Positions 51,235-59,796 of a DNA stretch of 64,000 nt are shown here, in pieces. The notes under the pieces were generated by a model. That model saw only the letters and a program-made list of their open reading frames with translations, made no database searches and was not told where the DNA came from. The stretch's first letter is position 1. The number at the start of each line of letters is the position of its first letter. Source of the stretch: Candidatus Aminicenantes bacterium UBA2190 (GTDB taxonomy: Bacteria; Acidobacteriota; Aminicenantia; UBA2199). The position numbers and the translations under genes were made by a program. The stretch lies in contig DCVK01000061.1 in assembly GCA_002335385.1 (NCBI GenBank), forward strand, positions 22,762 to 86,761. Direction: 5' to 3'.

Positions 51235-52574
51235 ACTCCGATGGCGGCCAGCAGGCGGTCGATGGCGGCGCGGTCATGGACCTCGCTGAAGGCGATTAGC
51301 AGGCGGTCCTTCTGTCCGGCGTCGAACCAGGCCAGGGGGACACCGGCCAGGATGCCTTTCTTCCTCAGTGCCGCGGCCAGCTCGGAGGCGCTCCCCTTCT
51401 TCACGGCAACGAGCACCTCGTTGAAGAAATTCCGCTCGTAGACGACGCGGATCCTCTTCGTCCCTGTCGCCGCCCGCGCGAAATAGGCGGCATTGAGGTG
51501 GCAGGCGCGGGCGGCGCGGGTCAGGCCGGTCCTGCCCATGACGGCCAGGTACATGCCGGCGCGCAGGGCACACCAGGCCTCGTTGGAACATATGTTCGAT
51601 GTCGCCTTCTCGCGCTTGATGTGCTGCTCGCGGGTGGACAGCGTCAGCACGTAGCCGCGCTTGCCGTCCAGGTCGCGGGTCTGGCCCACCAGGCGGCCGG
51701 GCAACTGGCGCATGAACTCCTCGCGCACGGCCATGAAGCCCAGATAGGGGCCGCCGAAGCCCAGCGTGAGGCCGAAGCTCTGCGCTTCGCCCACCGCCAT
51801 GTCAACACCGGCATCCCCCGGCGCGGCGAGGAAGGCCAGCGACATGGCCTCGGCCACCACCTGCACGGCAAAGGCCTTGCGCTCATGGGCGGCGGCGGCG
51901 AGGGCCGGACCGTCCTCCACCACGCCCAGGAAGTTGGGTGACTGGAAAAGGACGGCGGCGGTGGCGTCGTCCAGTTTGGCGCCCAGATCAGCGGCATCCA
52001 CGCGGCCGCTGGCCTCGTCCACGGCCACCGTCACCAGTTCGATCGGCAGGTTCTGCACGTAGGTGCGGATGACGGCGGCGTACTCGGGATGCAGGCTGCC
52101 GGCCAGCAGCACCCGCCGGCGCCCCGAGCGGCGCGTGGCCAGCAGCACGGCCTCGGCGGCGGCGGTGGCGCCGTCGTAGAGCGAGGCATTGGCCACGTCC
52201 AGGCCGGTCAGCATGGTCATCAGGGTCTGGTACTCGAAGATCGCCTGCAGGCTGCCCTGGCTGACCTCGGGCTGGTATGGGGTATAGGGCGTGAGGAACT
52301 CGCCCTTGGCGCTCAGGTAGGAAACGACCTCGGGAATGAAATGGGCGTAGGCGCCGGCGCCCAGGAAGCTGAGATAACCGGAGAAGGAGTTGCGGCGGCC
52401 GAACGCCCGGAAGGCGGCCGTCAGCTCAGGCTCGCTCAGCGCCTTGGGCAGTTTGCCCAGGGGCGGGCGGCACTGGCCCGACGGGATGCAGGTGAACAGG
52501 TCCCGCACATCGGCGATGCCGATGACCTGCTTCATCTCCTCCCGTTCCGCGTCGGTCAGCGGCAGGTATCTCAT
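51231..52574 (-). CDS. gcvPA: Glycine dehydrogenase (decarboxylating) subunit 1
   Basis: The 447-residue partner half of the split P-protein, which forms an alpha2-beta2 complex with GcvPB. Typical stretches: SFLGAGAYAHFIP, LTPYTPYQPEVSQGSLQAIFEYQT, LYDGATAAAEAVL and QHIKREKATSNICSNEA. It starts 3 nt after the gcvH stop behind GGGGAG. The split P-protein is usual in Gram-positives, archaea and several deep bacterial phyla rather than in proteobacteria. Confidence 0.96.
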   Translation of the reverse strand: MRYLPLTDAEREEMKQVIGIADVRDLFTCIPSGQCRPPLGKLPKALSEPELTAAFRAFGRRNSFSGYLSFLGAGAYAHFIPEVVSYLSAKGEFLTPYTPYQPEVSQGSLQAIFEYQTLMTMLTGLDVANASLYDGATAAAEAVLLATRRSGRRRVLLAGSLHPEYAAVIRTYVQNLPIELVTVAVDEASGRVDAADLGAKLDDATAAVLFQSPNFLGVVEDGPALAAAAHERKAFAVQVVAEAMSLAFLAAPGDAGVDMAVGEAQSFGLTLGFGGPYLGFMAVREEFMRQLPGRLVGQTRDLDGKRGYVLTLSTREQHIKREKATSNICSNEAWCALRAGMYLAVMGRTGLTRAARACHLNAAYFARAATGTKRIRVVYERNFFNEVLVAVKKGSASELAAALRKKGILAGVPLAWFDAGQKDRLLIAFSEVHDRAAIDRLLAAIGV

Positions 52575-52577
52575 GGC

Positions 52578-52967
52578 TCACTCCCCGGCGATGCCCTTCA
52601 GGTATTCCTCGTATTTCTGCAGATCCATGAGCTCGTCGAGCTCAGCGGCCTGCTCGACGCTCATCTTGAAGATCCAGCCCTCGCCCAGGGGATCCTGATT
52701 GACCAGTTCCGGGCTGCCGCCCAGGCTGGCGTTGGCCTCGGTCACTTTGCCAGAGACCGGGGAATACACGTCGGAAACAGCCTTGACCGACTCGATATTG
52801 GCCGCGGGGTCGCCCTTCTTCAGTTCCTTGCCCACGGCGGGCAGGTCGACGAAAACGATGTCGCCCAGTTCGTGCTGGGCGTAATCGGTGACGCCGATGA
52901 CCACCGCGTCGCCTTCGCGGCGCACCCACTCATGATCCTTGCTGTACAGCAGATTCTCCTTTGCCAT
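52578..52967 (-). CDS. gcvH: Glycine cleavage system H protein
   Basis: The 129-residue lipoyl carrier shuttling the aminomethyl group between P, T and L proteins. The lipoylated lysine is in ESVKAVSDVYSPVSG. The opening YSKDHEWVRREGDAVVIGVTDYAQ is standard. ATG 52967 follows GGAGGA. It lies 11 nt after gcvT. Confidence 0.97.
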   Translation of the reverse strand: MAKENLLYSKDHEWVRREGDAVVIGVTDYAQHELGDIVFVDLPAVGKELKKGDPAANIESVKAVSDVYSPVSGKVTEANASLGGSPELVNQDPLGEGWIFKMSVEQAAELDELMDLQKYEEYLKGIAGE

Positions 52968-52978
52968 TACGGTTCCTC

Positions 52979-54076
52979 CTACTTGTTTCTTTTATAAAAC
53001 GGGGTATCCACGATCCTGGCGCTAACCGTCTTTTCACGGATGGTGATCTGGAATTCATCGCCCACGGCGCAATGCTCCACGGGGAGATAGGCCATGCCGA
53101 TGGGTTTCTTCAGGAATGGGGCGAAGGTCCCCGAGGTGACGGCGCCGAAGGACTTGCCGTCGACGGTGATCGGGTAGCCGTGGCGGGCGATGCCCTTGTC
53201 GACCAGCTCGAAACCCACCAGCTTGCGGCGGATCCCCTCCTGTTTCTGCCGGGCCAGCGCTTCCCCGCCGATGAAGGGCCCCTCTTTCTTGAGCTTGAGT
53301 ATCCAGCCCAGGTCGGCCTCCAGCACGGTGTGGTTGTCGTCGATATCATTGCCGTACAGGGCCATCTTGGCCTCCAGGCGCAGGGTGTCGCGGGCGCCCA
53401 GGCCGGCGGGCAGGGCATCGTATTTTTCCCCCTTCCCGGCCAGGTCAAGGAACAGCTTGGAGGCGGCGGCCGCATCGGACTTGAAGTAGATCTCGAAGCC
53501 GTCCTCTCCGGTGTAGCCGGTGCGCGAGACGATGGCCTCTATGCCGCTTACGCGGCCTGACGCGAAGTGGTAATAGCCCATGGGCTTGAGGTCGATGTCG
53601 GTGAACTCCTGGACCAGCTTTTCGGCCACCGGACCCTGGATGGCGATCTGCGAGTACTCCTCGCTGCGGTTCTCGAGCTGCACGTCGAAGCGGGCGGTGT
53701 GCTTCTTCATCCACTGGAAATCCTTCTCGATGTTGGCCGCGTTGACGACCAGCAGGTACTCGTTCTCCTGGATCATGTAGACCAGCAGGTCGTCGACGAA
53801 GCAGCCGCTCTCGGTCAGAAGCCCGGCGTACTGGATCCGGCCCGGAGCCAGCTTGGAGGCGTCGTTGGAGATGAGATGCTGCACGGCCCGCAGCGCCTCA
53901 CGGCCGCGGAACCAGATCTCGCCCATGTGACTGACGTCGAAAATGCCGCCGGTGGTGCGCACGGCCACGTGCTCGGTGTTGAGGCCCGAGTACTGGACCG
54001 GCAGGTCCCAGCCGCAGAATTCCACCATCTTGCCCTTCAGGATGTAATGCGCTTCGTTGATCTTGGTTTTTTTCAT
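52979..54076 (-). CDS. gcvT: Aminomethyltransferase (glycine cleavage T protein)
   Basis: A 365-residue tetrahydrofolate-dependent enzyme releasing ammonia and forming 5,10-methylene-THF. Motifs: FCGWDLPVQYSG, TTGGIFDVSHMGEI, SRTGYTGEDGFEIY and GLGARDTLRLEAKMALYGNDID with the catalytic aspartate. The start is ATG 54076, 7 nt after GGGAG. First gene of the seven-gene operon. The leader is too short for a glycine riboswitch. Confidence 0.96.
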   Translation of the reverse strand: MKKTKINEAHYILKGKMVEFCGWDLPVQYSGLNTEHVAVRTTGGIFDVSHMGEIWFRGREALRAVQHLISNDASKLAPGRIQYAGLLTESGCFVDDLLVYMIQENEYLLVVNAANIEKDFQWMKKHTARFDVQLENRSEEYSQIAIQGPVAEKLVQEFTDIDLKPMGYYHFASGRVSGIEAIVSRTGYTGEDGFEIYFKSDAAAASKLFLDLAGKGEKYDALPAGLGARDTLRLEAKMALYGNDIDDNHTVLEADLGWILKLKKEGPFIGGEALARQKQEGIRRKLVGFELVDKGIARHGYPITVDGKSFGAVTSGTFAPFLKKPIGMAYLPVEHCAVGDEFQITIREKTVSARIVDTPFYKRNK

Positions 54077-54102
54077 TGGTGATCTCCCAAAAATAAATAA
54101 AT

Positions 54103-54131
54103 AAAATAACACAGACCCCGGGGAATTGCAA
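54103..54131 (-). promoter_or_regulatory. Promoter of the gcv-gly-fusA2 operon
   Basis: TTGCAA (54126-54131), 17 bp, TATTTT (54103-54108) on the minus strand, about 27 nt before the gcvT ATG. It lies back to back with the kinase promoter, only 13 bp apart. Confidence 0.6.
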
Positions 54132-54144
54132 GGAGGATCAGGAA

Positions 54145-54173
54145 TTGACAACCATTTTCCGGCGTAATATAGT
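54145..54173 (+). promoter_or_regulatory. Promoter of the second two-component pair
   Basis: TTGACA (54145-54150), 17 bp, TATAGT (54168-54173), 22 nt before the kinase ATG at 54196. Confidence 0.75.
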
Positions 54174-54195
54174 TGTTTTTCAGCACCGATCATCC

Positions 54196-55404
54196 ATGCG
54201 CACACATCATCGCGAGGAATTCCTGGTCACCATCGCCGCCGCTCTGCAAGCAGCTCACAGCGCCCGCGACTTTCTCGCCTCCTTTCCCGCCATGCTGCGC
54301 CGCGACTTCCCGCTGGAATGCTGCATCGTCTATTACAAGGAGCCCGAGGGCAACGTGTTCACTTCCCGCGGCTCGGAGGGCCACGCCGGCGCCCTGCCGT
54401 CCATTCCCGAGGAGGCGGACCTGATCGAAAGCTTCACCGGGCGCACGGAACCCATGGTCGACGAGCCGCGGACCCGCATGTACTTCGAGCTGTTCGACCG
54501 CGACGGCCAGGGTCTGTTCGTCCGCGACCGCATCAACCTGGTGGTCCCGCTGCACGCCCGCCGCTATTTCCGCGGCCTGCTGCTGGCCCGGGTCGACGGC
54601 CGCGACCGCGCCGTTGTCCGCTCGCTGAGCACTGCGGTGCAGGCGGCAGCGGTCATGTTCATCCCGCTGATCGAAGCCGAACGGCTGGAATTCGCCAACG
54701 ACAAGAACTTTTACCGCCTGTTCAAATTCGACCGCCTGGTGCTGCTGGGGCAGATGGCCGCCTCCCTGGCCCACGAACTGCGCACGCCGCTGACCACTGT
54801 GCTCTTCGAGGCCAGGGCCATCAAGGGCCGTATGGAGAGCGACGACGCCATCGCCGCCTGCTGCGAAAAGATCAACCGCGAGATCAGCCGCGCCGGGCGG
54901 CTGGTCGAGTCGCTGCTGGTGTTCTCCAAGTTCAAGGACCTCAAACTCAGCCATTTCCCATTGCGCGAGTTCGTGGAGCGGACGCTGGCTGAAATCCCGC
55001 CCAAGAAGATCCCGGACAGCGTGACCATCCGCGTCCGGGCCGAAAAGGAGATCCGGGTGGCCAGCGACAGCGACCGGCTGCAGCAGGTGTTCATGAACGT
55101 GCTGTTCAACGCCCTGGAGGCCTTGGCCGGACAGAAGGGCGGGAGCATCGACATCCGCATCTACAGCGAGTACGACGAGCTGCCGCGGAACATCCACCAC
55201 GTCATCGCCATCCGCGACTCGGGCCCGGGCATTCCCGACGCGATCAAGGACAGGGTCCTGGAGCCGTTCTTCACCACCAAGAAAGAGGGCACCGGGCTCG
55301 GGCTCTACATTTCCTACAGCATCATGAAGACCCTGAAGGGCGACCTGGAGATCCACAGTTCCGGCCAGGGGACACAGGTCAATCTGATCCTACCCGTGAG
55401 GTGA
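54196..55404 (+). CDS. Cytosolic sensor histidine kinase
   Basis: A 402-residue kinase without transmembrane helices. The N-terminal 185 residues look GAF-like (CCIVYYKEPEGNVFTSRGSEG, NLVVPLHARRYFRGLLL). The HisKA domain has its phospho-histidine in SLAHELRTPLTT near residue 197, and the HATPase domain has NVLFNALEAL, DSGPGIPD, PFFTTKKEGTGLGLYIS. The frame is open further upstream over the promoter, but ATG 54196 is the first start behind it. The response regulator overlaps or abuts its end. The signal is unknown. Confidence 0.9.
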   Translation: MRTHHREEFLVTIAAALQAAHSARDFLASFPAMLRRDFPLECCIVYYKEPEGNVFTSRGSEGHAGALPSIPEEADLIESFTGRTEPMVDEPRTRMYFELFDRDGQGLFVRDRINLVVPLHARRYFRGLLLARVDGRDRAVVRSLSTAVQAAAVMFIPLIEAERLEFANDKNFYRLFKFDRLVLLGQMAASLAHELRTPLTTVLFEARAIKGRMESDDAIAACCEKINREISRAGRLVESLLVFSKFKDLKLSHFPLREFVERTLAEIPPKKIPDSVTIRVRAEKEIRVASDSDRLQQVFMNVLFNALEALAGQKGGSIDIRIYSEYDELPRNIHHVIAIRDSGPGIPDAIKDRVLEPFFTTKKEGTGLGLYISYSIMKTLKGDLEIHSSGQGTQVNLILPVR

Positions 55405-55406
55405 GA

Positions 55407-56774
55407 ATGGAAATGAGAAAGCGCATCCTGCTGATCGAGGACGACGAGCCCCTGCGCGAATCGATACGCTGTTTTCTTGATCAGAATGGATTCCTGATCG
55501 TTGAGAGCGGCTGTCTGGCCGAAGCCCGGCTCCGCCTCGAGCAGAAAGCCTTTGACCTGGTCCTGCTCGACCTGACCCTGCCCGACGGCGACGGCATGGA
55601 CGTGCTGGAGTGGTTCGCCGCCCAGTACCCGCATCGCATCGTGGTGCTGACCGGGACCGGGTCCATCGAGACCGCCGTCCTGGCGATGAAAAAGGGGGCC
55701 CACGACTTCCTGCAGAAGCCGGTCAACCCCGACATGCTGCTCATCACCCTGCAGCGGGCGCTGGCCTTTCTCCAGGCCCGGGACGAATGCCGGGACCTGA
55801 AGCGGGAGATCGGCGACGCCGCCGGCTTCGACAAGTTCGTCTACCGCAGCCGGGCCATGGCCGAGGTGATCGACACCGCCCGGCAGTATGCCGCCACTCC
55901 CCACACCATCCTGATCTGCGGCGAGACCGGGACCGGCAAGGAGCTCATGGCCCAGGCCATCCACCATTGCTCCAGCCGCGGCAGTCAGCCCATGGTCTCG
56001 GTCAATTGCGCGTCCATACCCGAAAATCTCGCCGAATCGGAGCTGTTCGGCTACAGGAAAGGCGCGTTCACCGGCGCCTACGCCGACTCGCCGGGCAAGT
56101 TTCTCCTGGCCGACCGCGGCACCATCCTGCTGGACGAGATCGGCGAGCTGCCGCTCAACATCCAGGCCAAGCTGCTGCGCGTCCTGGAGGAGTCCGAGAT
56201 CACCCCGCTGAAGAGCAAGAAGCCCCTGCCGGTCAACATCCGGGTCCTGGCCGCCACCAACAAGGACCTCGAGGAGGAGGTGCAGCAGAAGCGCTTCCGC
56301 GCCGATCTTTATTACCGCATCGACGAGCTGAAGATCCAGATCCCGCCGCTGCGCTCGCGACGGGAAGACATCGTGCCGCTGGCCGAGCACTTCCTGGGCA
56401 TCGCCAACCTGGTCAATCCCCGGCGCATCACCGGCATCTCCAGCGCGGCCCGGCGGCTGCTGACCCGCTACGACTGGCCGGGCAACGTGCGCGAGCTGAA
56501 GAACACCATCTTCAAGATCTCCGCCGCCGGGCTCCAGGGTGAAATCGGGCCGGAGCACCTGCCGCTGAAGTTCCTGCACTCGCGCAAGAGGCTCGACCCG
56601 GGCGGACGGCAGCCCAGCCTGGCCGAGGTCAGCCGCGACCACATGCAGGAAGTCCTGCGCCAATGCGGCTACAAGTACGCCCAGGCGGCCAAGGTCCTCG
56701 GCATCTCGCGCACCTCGCTGTACCGGAAGATGGCCGAGCCGGAGCGTTTGCCAAGCAGGAGAAAGCTCAGTTGA
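55407..56774 (+). CDS. Sigma54-dependent response regulator (NtrC family)
   Basis: A 455-residue enhancer-binding activator: receiver domain with phospho-acceptor in LLDLTLPDGDG near residue 54, AAA+ domain with GETGTGKELMA, the sigma54 loop KGAFTGAY, Walker B TILLDEIGELP, and a C-terminal Fis-type helix-turn-helix (QVLRQCGYKYAQAAKVLGI-type, near 405-440). Start ATG 55407 follows GAGG by 5 nt; GTG 55401 would overlap the kinase stop as GTGA. Likely target is the -24/-12 promoter and palindromes at 59698-59966 (inference). Its last 8 nt overlap the end of the convergent ABC gene. Confidence 0.93.
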   Translation: MEMRKRILLIEDDEPLRESIRCFLDQNGFLIVESGCLAEARLRLEQKAFDLVLLDLTLPDGDGMDVLEWFAAQYPHRIVVLTGTGSIETAVLAMKKGAHDFLQKPVNPDMLLITLQRALAFLQARDECRDLKREIGDAAGFDKFVYRSRAMAEVIDTARQYAATPHTILICGETGTGKELMAQAIHHCSSRGSQPMVSVNCASIPENLAESELFGYRKGAFTGAYADSPGKFLLADRGTILLDEIGELPLNIQAKLLRVLEESEITPLKSKKPLPVNIRVLAATNKDLEEEVQQKRFRADLYYRIDELKIQIPPLRSRREDIVPLAEHFLGIANLVNPRRITGISSAARRLLTRYDWPGNVRELKNTIFKISAAGLQGEIGPEHLPLKFLHSRKRLDPGGRQPSLAEVSRDHMQEVLRQCGYKYAQAAKVLGISRTSLYRKMAEPERLPSRRKLS

Positions 56775-57441
56775 GAAACTTCAGGTACAGATCCTTGATA
56801 TCCATGTCGCGCAGGTCGGCGGATTCGGCTTCGAACAGCAGCCGGCCGTTCTTGATGAAGCCCACGCGGTCAGCGATCTCCGAGGCATAGAAGATGTCGT
56901 TGCCCAGATAAAGGATGGCCCGGCCCAGCGCCTTTTTCTGCAGCAGCAGCTTGTTGAACTTCAGCTCGAAGCCCTTCTCCGCCCCGCGAATGAAATCGTT
57001 GATGACGATGTTCGGGCTGTCGGCGGCCAGGCCAACGGCCAGGTAGGCCTGTTTGAAGATGTCCGGCGCCAGCTCGCGCGCCTTTTTTTTCAGATGGCGC
57101 TCGTGAAAACCGCAGACGAGGAGCGTCTTGTAAACGCACGCCCGGTCGTAGCCGCAGCTGGCACAGAGGAAATCAAGCCAATCGCCGATGCGGGCCTCGG
57201 TCTCGAAATCGGCTACGTCTCCGACGCGGTCAATGAAGACCGCCGGCGAGGTCCCGGTCGGGCCGGGGCTGAAAACGACTTCGCCGGCGTCAGGCCGCCC
57301 AAGTCCGCCCAGGACCGCGAACAAGCGGTCGAGTCCGGGGCGGTTGAGCAGGAAATAGATCTCGCCGGCGGCGATCTCCAGGCTCAGGGGATCGAGGCGC
57401 CCCTCGCCCTGCGCCAGGCTCAGGTCGCGGAGGGCGATCAT
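56767..57441 (-). CDS. ABC transporter ATPase-like protein, catalytically degenerate
   Basis: A 224-residue protein with the length and overall layout of an ABC-2-type ATPase (MIALRDLSLAQG, LSLEIAAGEIYFLL, and RVGFIKNGRLLFEAE at the end). Every catalytic motif is altered: the Walker A position reads LLNRPGLDRL with no GKT, the signature position LAPDIFKQA lacks SGG, the Walker B position is IVINDFIRG without DE, and the switch histidine is absent (YLGNDIFYAS). ATP hydrolysis is very unlikely; a scaffold or regulatory role for the permease is inferred. ATGA overlap with the permease gene. Confidence 0.8.
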   Translation of the reverse strand: MIALRDLSLAQGEGRLDPLSLEIAAGEIYFLLNRPGLDRLFAVLGGLGRPDAGEVVFSPGPTGTSPAVFIDRVGDVADFETEARIGDWLDFLCASCGYDRACVYKTLLVCGFHERHLKKKARELAPDIFKQAYLAVGLAADSPNIVINDFIRGAEKGFELKFNKLLLQKKALGRAILYLGNDIFYASEIADRVGFIKNGRLLFEAESADLRDMDIKDLYLKFLN

Positions 57442-58778
57442 GAACGCCGCACCTGGCGCTGCAGGCTCCAGAAGGCCAGCAGGAGAAGGGCGGCGCCGTA
57501 AAGCGCCGTCACCAGGACGCCGACGACGTAGGAACGCGGCAGGCGGCTGCGCGAACGGAAGATGTTCTCGCTGCCCTTGACGAAGGATTCCACGGCGGAA
57601 TCGGGCTCCAGGTAGCGTCGTTTCAGGTAGAACTGCATGAAGCGGTTGCGCAGCTTCATGATGTAGTCCATGAAGTCCAGGTAGCCATGATACCCCTTCC
57701 CGGAGGCTTCGCCGCTGAGAAACAGATAATAGGTGGTCGGGAAGAACACCGAGCGACGCTCGTGGTCGGCGATCACATTCCCGACCTTGCGCAGGTAGCG
57801 CAGCTCCAGGCCGGTATTCACCAGGTAGCTGCTGTTGATGAACTGCACGGCGAATTTTTTCTGCATCCGGCGGACCTGGTCGAGCGGGGTGCTGGGATTC
57901 GCCTTCAGGAACTCGCGGAATTCCTTTTCCATGGCCATCAGGTTGCGGAACTTCTCCAGGTTGACCTTCTCCGCCGGCTCCAGGGACTGCGACTTCCGGA
58001 AGACGCTGATGCGGCTGAGCTCGGGCAGCAGGAAGATGATGGCGAACCAGACGACAAAGAACCAGAGGAAGAAGGTTTTGCGGAAACGGACCAGCATGGT
58101 CGTCAACTGGCCCAGCAGGTAGATGAAGTTGAGCAGCAGGACCAGGAACAGCAGGTAGAAGAAAAATACCGTCCGTTCCTGTCCGGAGAATGCAATGCCT
58201 CCGGCTTGCACGCCGGCGAACAGCCCCAGGACCAGGACCAGGAAGAAAAGATCCAGCCAAAAGAGGCGGGCGGCCGTGGTCAGGAAAAAAAGCCTGACCA
58301 GCGACATGCGGCCGGCCAGGAAGCGCAGATAGGGGGGGCTGCCCAGCGCCAGGTGGCCGAGATAGAGCATCAGCAGCGAGCCGAACACGAAGAGGATACC
58401 GGCAAAATCCCTGAAGTATCCCCGCATGAGAAAAAGCTTGTCCCCTTTGAACGAACTGTCGATGCGGATGGCCTCATAGTTGTCGATGTTGCTTTCCAGG
58501 TCCTGGAGGATGCTGCTGTTGACGAAGAACAGGTTGAGCGGCGCCGTCTCATACAGGATGCGGAACCCGAAAGTGCCGTACTGGGCATAAGTGGCGATCT
58601 GTCGGGTCTTTTCCCTTTCAAAATTGACGAAGAACTCCCTCTCGGCGAGGGAACGGCGGTATTCGTTCACCCCCGACCAGGTGAAATAGCCTGCGGACAG
58701 GGCGATCAGGAGGAAGAAGGCAAGATTCTTTTTTTCCGCGAAGATCCTGCATCCTTCGAAGCGCAAAAACGCTAGCAT
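57438..58778 (-). CDS. ABC-2-type-like membrane protein with large external domain
   Basis: A 446-residue protein: one helix near 20-37, an extracytoplasmic region (about 40-120), a cluster of five helices (about 125-265), a second soluble region (about 270-410) and a final helix (about 415-437). This matches ABC-2 or GldG/bacitracin-type permease layouts with a periplasmic insert. Substrate unknown. It is coupled to the degenerate ATPase gene. A -10-like TATGAT ends 5 nt before the ATG, so the mRNA may be leaderless; GTG 58781 is an alternative start. Confidence 0.75.
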   Translation of the reverse strand: MLAFLRFEGCRIFAEKKNLAFFLLIALSAGYFTWSGVNEYRRSLAEREFFVNFEREKTRQIATYAQYGTFGFRILYETAPLNLFFVNSSILQDLESNIDNYEAIRIDSSFKGDKLFLMRGYFRDFAGILFVFGSLLMLYLGHLALGSPPYLRFLAGRMSLVRLFFLTTAARLFWLDLFFLVLVLGLFAGVQAGGIAFSGQERTVFFFYLLFLVLLLNFIYLLGQLTTMLVRFRKTFFLWFFVVWFAIIFLLPELSRISVFRKSQSLEPAEKVNLEKFRNLMAMEKEFREFLKANPSTPLDQVRRMQKKFAVQFINSSYLVNTGLELRYLRKVGNVIADHERRSVFFPTTYYLFLSGEASGKGYHGYLDFMDYIMKLRNRFMQFYLKRRYLEPDSAVESFVKGSENIFRSRSRLPRSYVVGVLVTALYGAALLLLAFWSLQRQVRRS

Positions 58779-58783
58779 CACTT

Positions 58784-58811
58784 ATCATAGCAGAACGCCG
58801 AAAAAAAACAA
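58784..58811 (-). promoter_or_regulatory. Possible promoter of the permease-ATPase genes
   Basis: TTGTTT (58806-58811), 16 bp, TATGAT (58784-58789) on the minus strand, 5 nt before the ATG. The T8 run in the spacer could alternatively be the U-tract of a weak terminator for the preceding gene. Confidence 0.4.
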
Positions 58812-58830
58812 CGACGCAAATCTCCCGGGA

Positions 58831-59463
58831 CTAGATCTTGTAGAAGACCATGGATGCGTAGTTCCCGAAGACCATGGTGCTGTTGTACTGCTGCAGCAGC
58901 GTCCACAGCATGCGGTTGTCCGGTGAGCGGCCAGCGAGCAGTTCGGCGCGGATGCGCTGCAGGGTATCCAGCAGAACCTGCAGGTTGCGGGCATGGCGCC
59001 GGTAGAACCCCAGCACGTTGCCCCGCCCCAGATAGGAGGAGACCTCGTTCATCGTCTCCATGCTCAATCCGTTCTCCAGGGCGAAGCCGCCGTAATCGAA
59101 GCCCTTCAGCTGGCCGATGCGCCGGGGCTCATATCCCGCCTCGCGGCCGGTAGCGATGATCTCGCGGAACAGTTTCAAGGCCTGCTCCACGCGAACGGCG
59201 GCCATATCGGCCCTCTGCAGCGCCGCGTTTACGTTCAACCCGTTCCGGCCGGCGATTTCCACCTCGTTGAGCAGCAGGAATGCGTCAGCGGCCGACTGCA
59301 GCAGCTCCGAGGCGCTCGAGGTGATCATGTCCCCGATCTGGACGCTGGTCTTTCCCGGAAAGGGGGTGGTCGGATCGTTCGCCACCATGACGGCGTGCAG
59401 ACCGACAATGGAGATCCCGACCAGTACCACGCCCAGCATCCACTTGACCATGCGCTTTTTCAT
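58831..59463 (-). CDS. Small exported or membrane-anchored helical protein, unknown
   Basis: A 210-residue protein with an N-terminal signal or anchor helix (MVKWMLGVVLVGISIVGLHAVMVAN) and a mostly helical remainder rich in Ala, Leu, Arg and Glu (ASELLQSAADAFLLLNEVEIAGRNG...). No family was recognised. ATG 59463 is preceded by AAGGAGGTAGGAA, a very strong ribosome-binding site, suggesting high expression. It lies 53 bp before the permease gene and downstream of the -24/-12 promoter at 59698, so it is probably the first large product of that promoter. Confidence 0.7.
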   Translation of the reverse strand: MKKRMVKWMLGVVLVGISIVGLHAVMVANDPTTPFPGKTSVQIGDMITSSASELLQSAADAFLLLNEVEIAGRNGLNVNAALQRADMAAVRVEQALKLFREIIATGREAGYEPRRIGQLKGFDYGGFALENGLSMETMNEVSSYLGRGNVLGFYRRHARNLQVLLDTLQRIRAELLAGRSPDNRMLWTLLQQYNSTMVFGNYASMVFYKI

Positions 59464-59494
59464 TTCCTACCTCCTTGCATTTTATTTCTCATCA

Positions 59495-59662
59495 TCATGC
59501 ACTATCCTGGCGGCCATCCCTGTTCGTCCGGATGCTGATCTTACGCGCCAACCTGGAACCGGACAAGACCACCCGGGCGGAAGCCACGCCAAGCCCGAGC
59601 GGCTCCCCGAGCCGGCCGCGGATCGCTTCCTGCACACAGGAATAAGCCATGCCGGGGTTCAT
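59495..59662 (-). CDS. Possible small protein, 55 codons
   Basis: An open frame of 55 residues beginning MNPGMAYSCVQEAIRGRLGE and ending GRQDSA, about 24 nt after the predicted sigma54 start site and 31 nt before the strong ribosome-binding region of the next gene. AAGG lies only 3 nt before the ATG. Arginine-rich, no signal peptide or helix recognised. It may be chance in GC-rich leader DNA. Confidence 0.3.
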   Translation of the reverse strand: MNPGMAYSCVQEAIRGRLGEPLGLGVASARVVLSGSRLARKISIRTNRDGRQDSA

Positions 59663-59697
59663 GAACCTTGCGACATTGGGGTCATGAAGATTTTAAA

Positions 59698-59712
59698 GCA
59701 ATTCAAATGCCA
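59698..59712 (-). promoter_or_regulatory. Sigma54 (-24/-12) promoter, leftward
   Basis: On the minus strand TGGCATTTGAATTGC keeps the TGGCA and TTGC blocks of the consensus with exactly 10 nt between GG and GC; a T follows as expected. The predicted start is near 59686, about 220 nt before the ATG at 59463. Confidence 0.7.
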
Positions 59713-59796
59713 TCATGAGGCGAGGGGCGCGGAATGCGGTGGGAATTCGATCTTGCGCTCGACGTCACACAAGGCACGTCTTCGTCCCAAGCCTGA

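Noticed and set aside
54077..54145. Glycine riboswitch before gcvT
   Set aside because: The promoter lies about 27 nt before the ATG, leaving no room for the roughly 100-nt or longer glycine aptamer, and no conserved aptamer core was seen.
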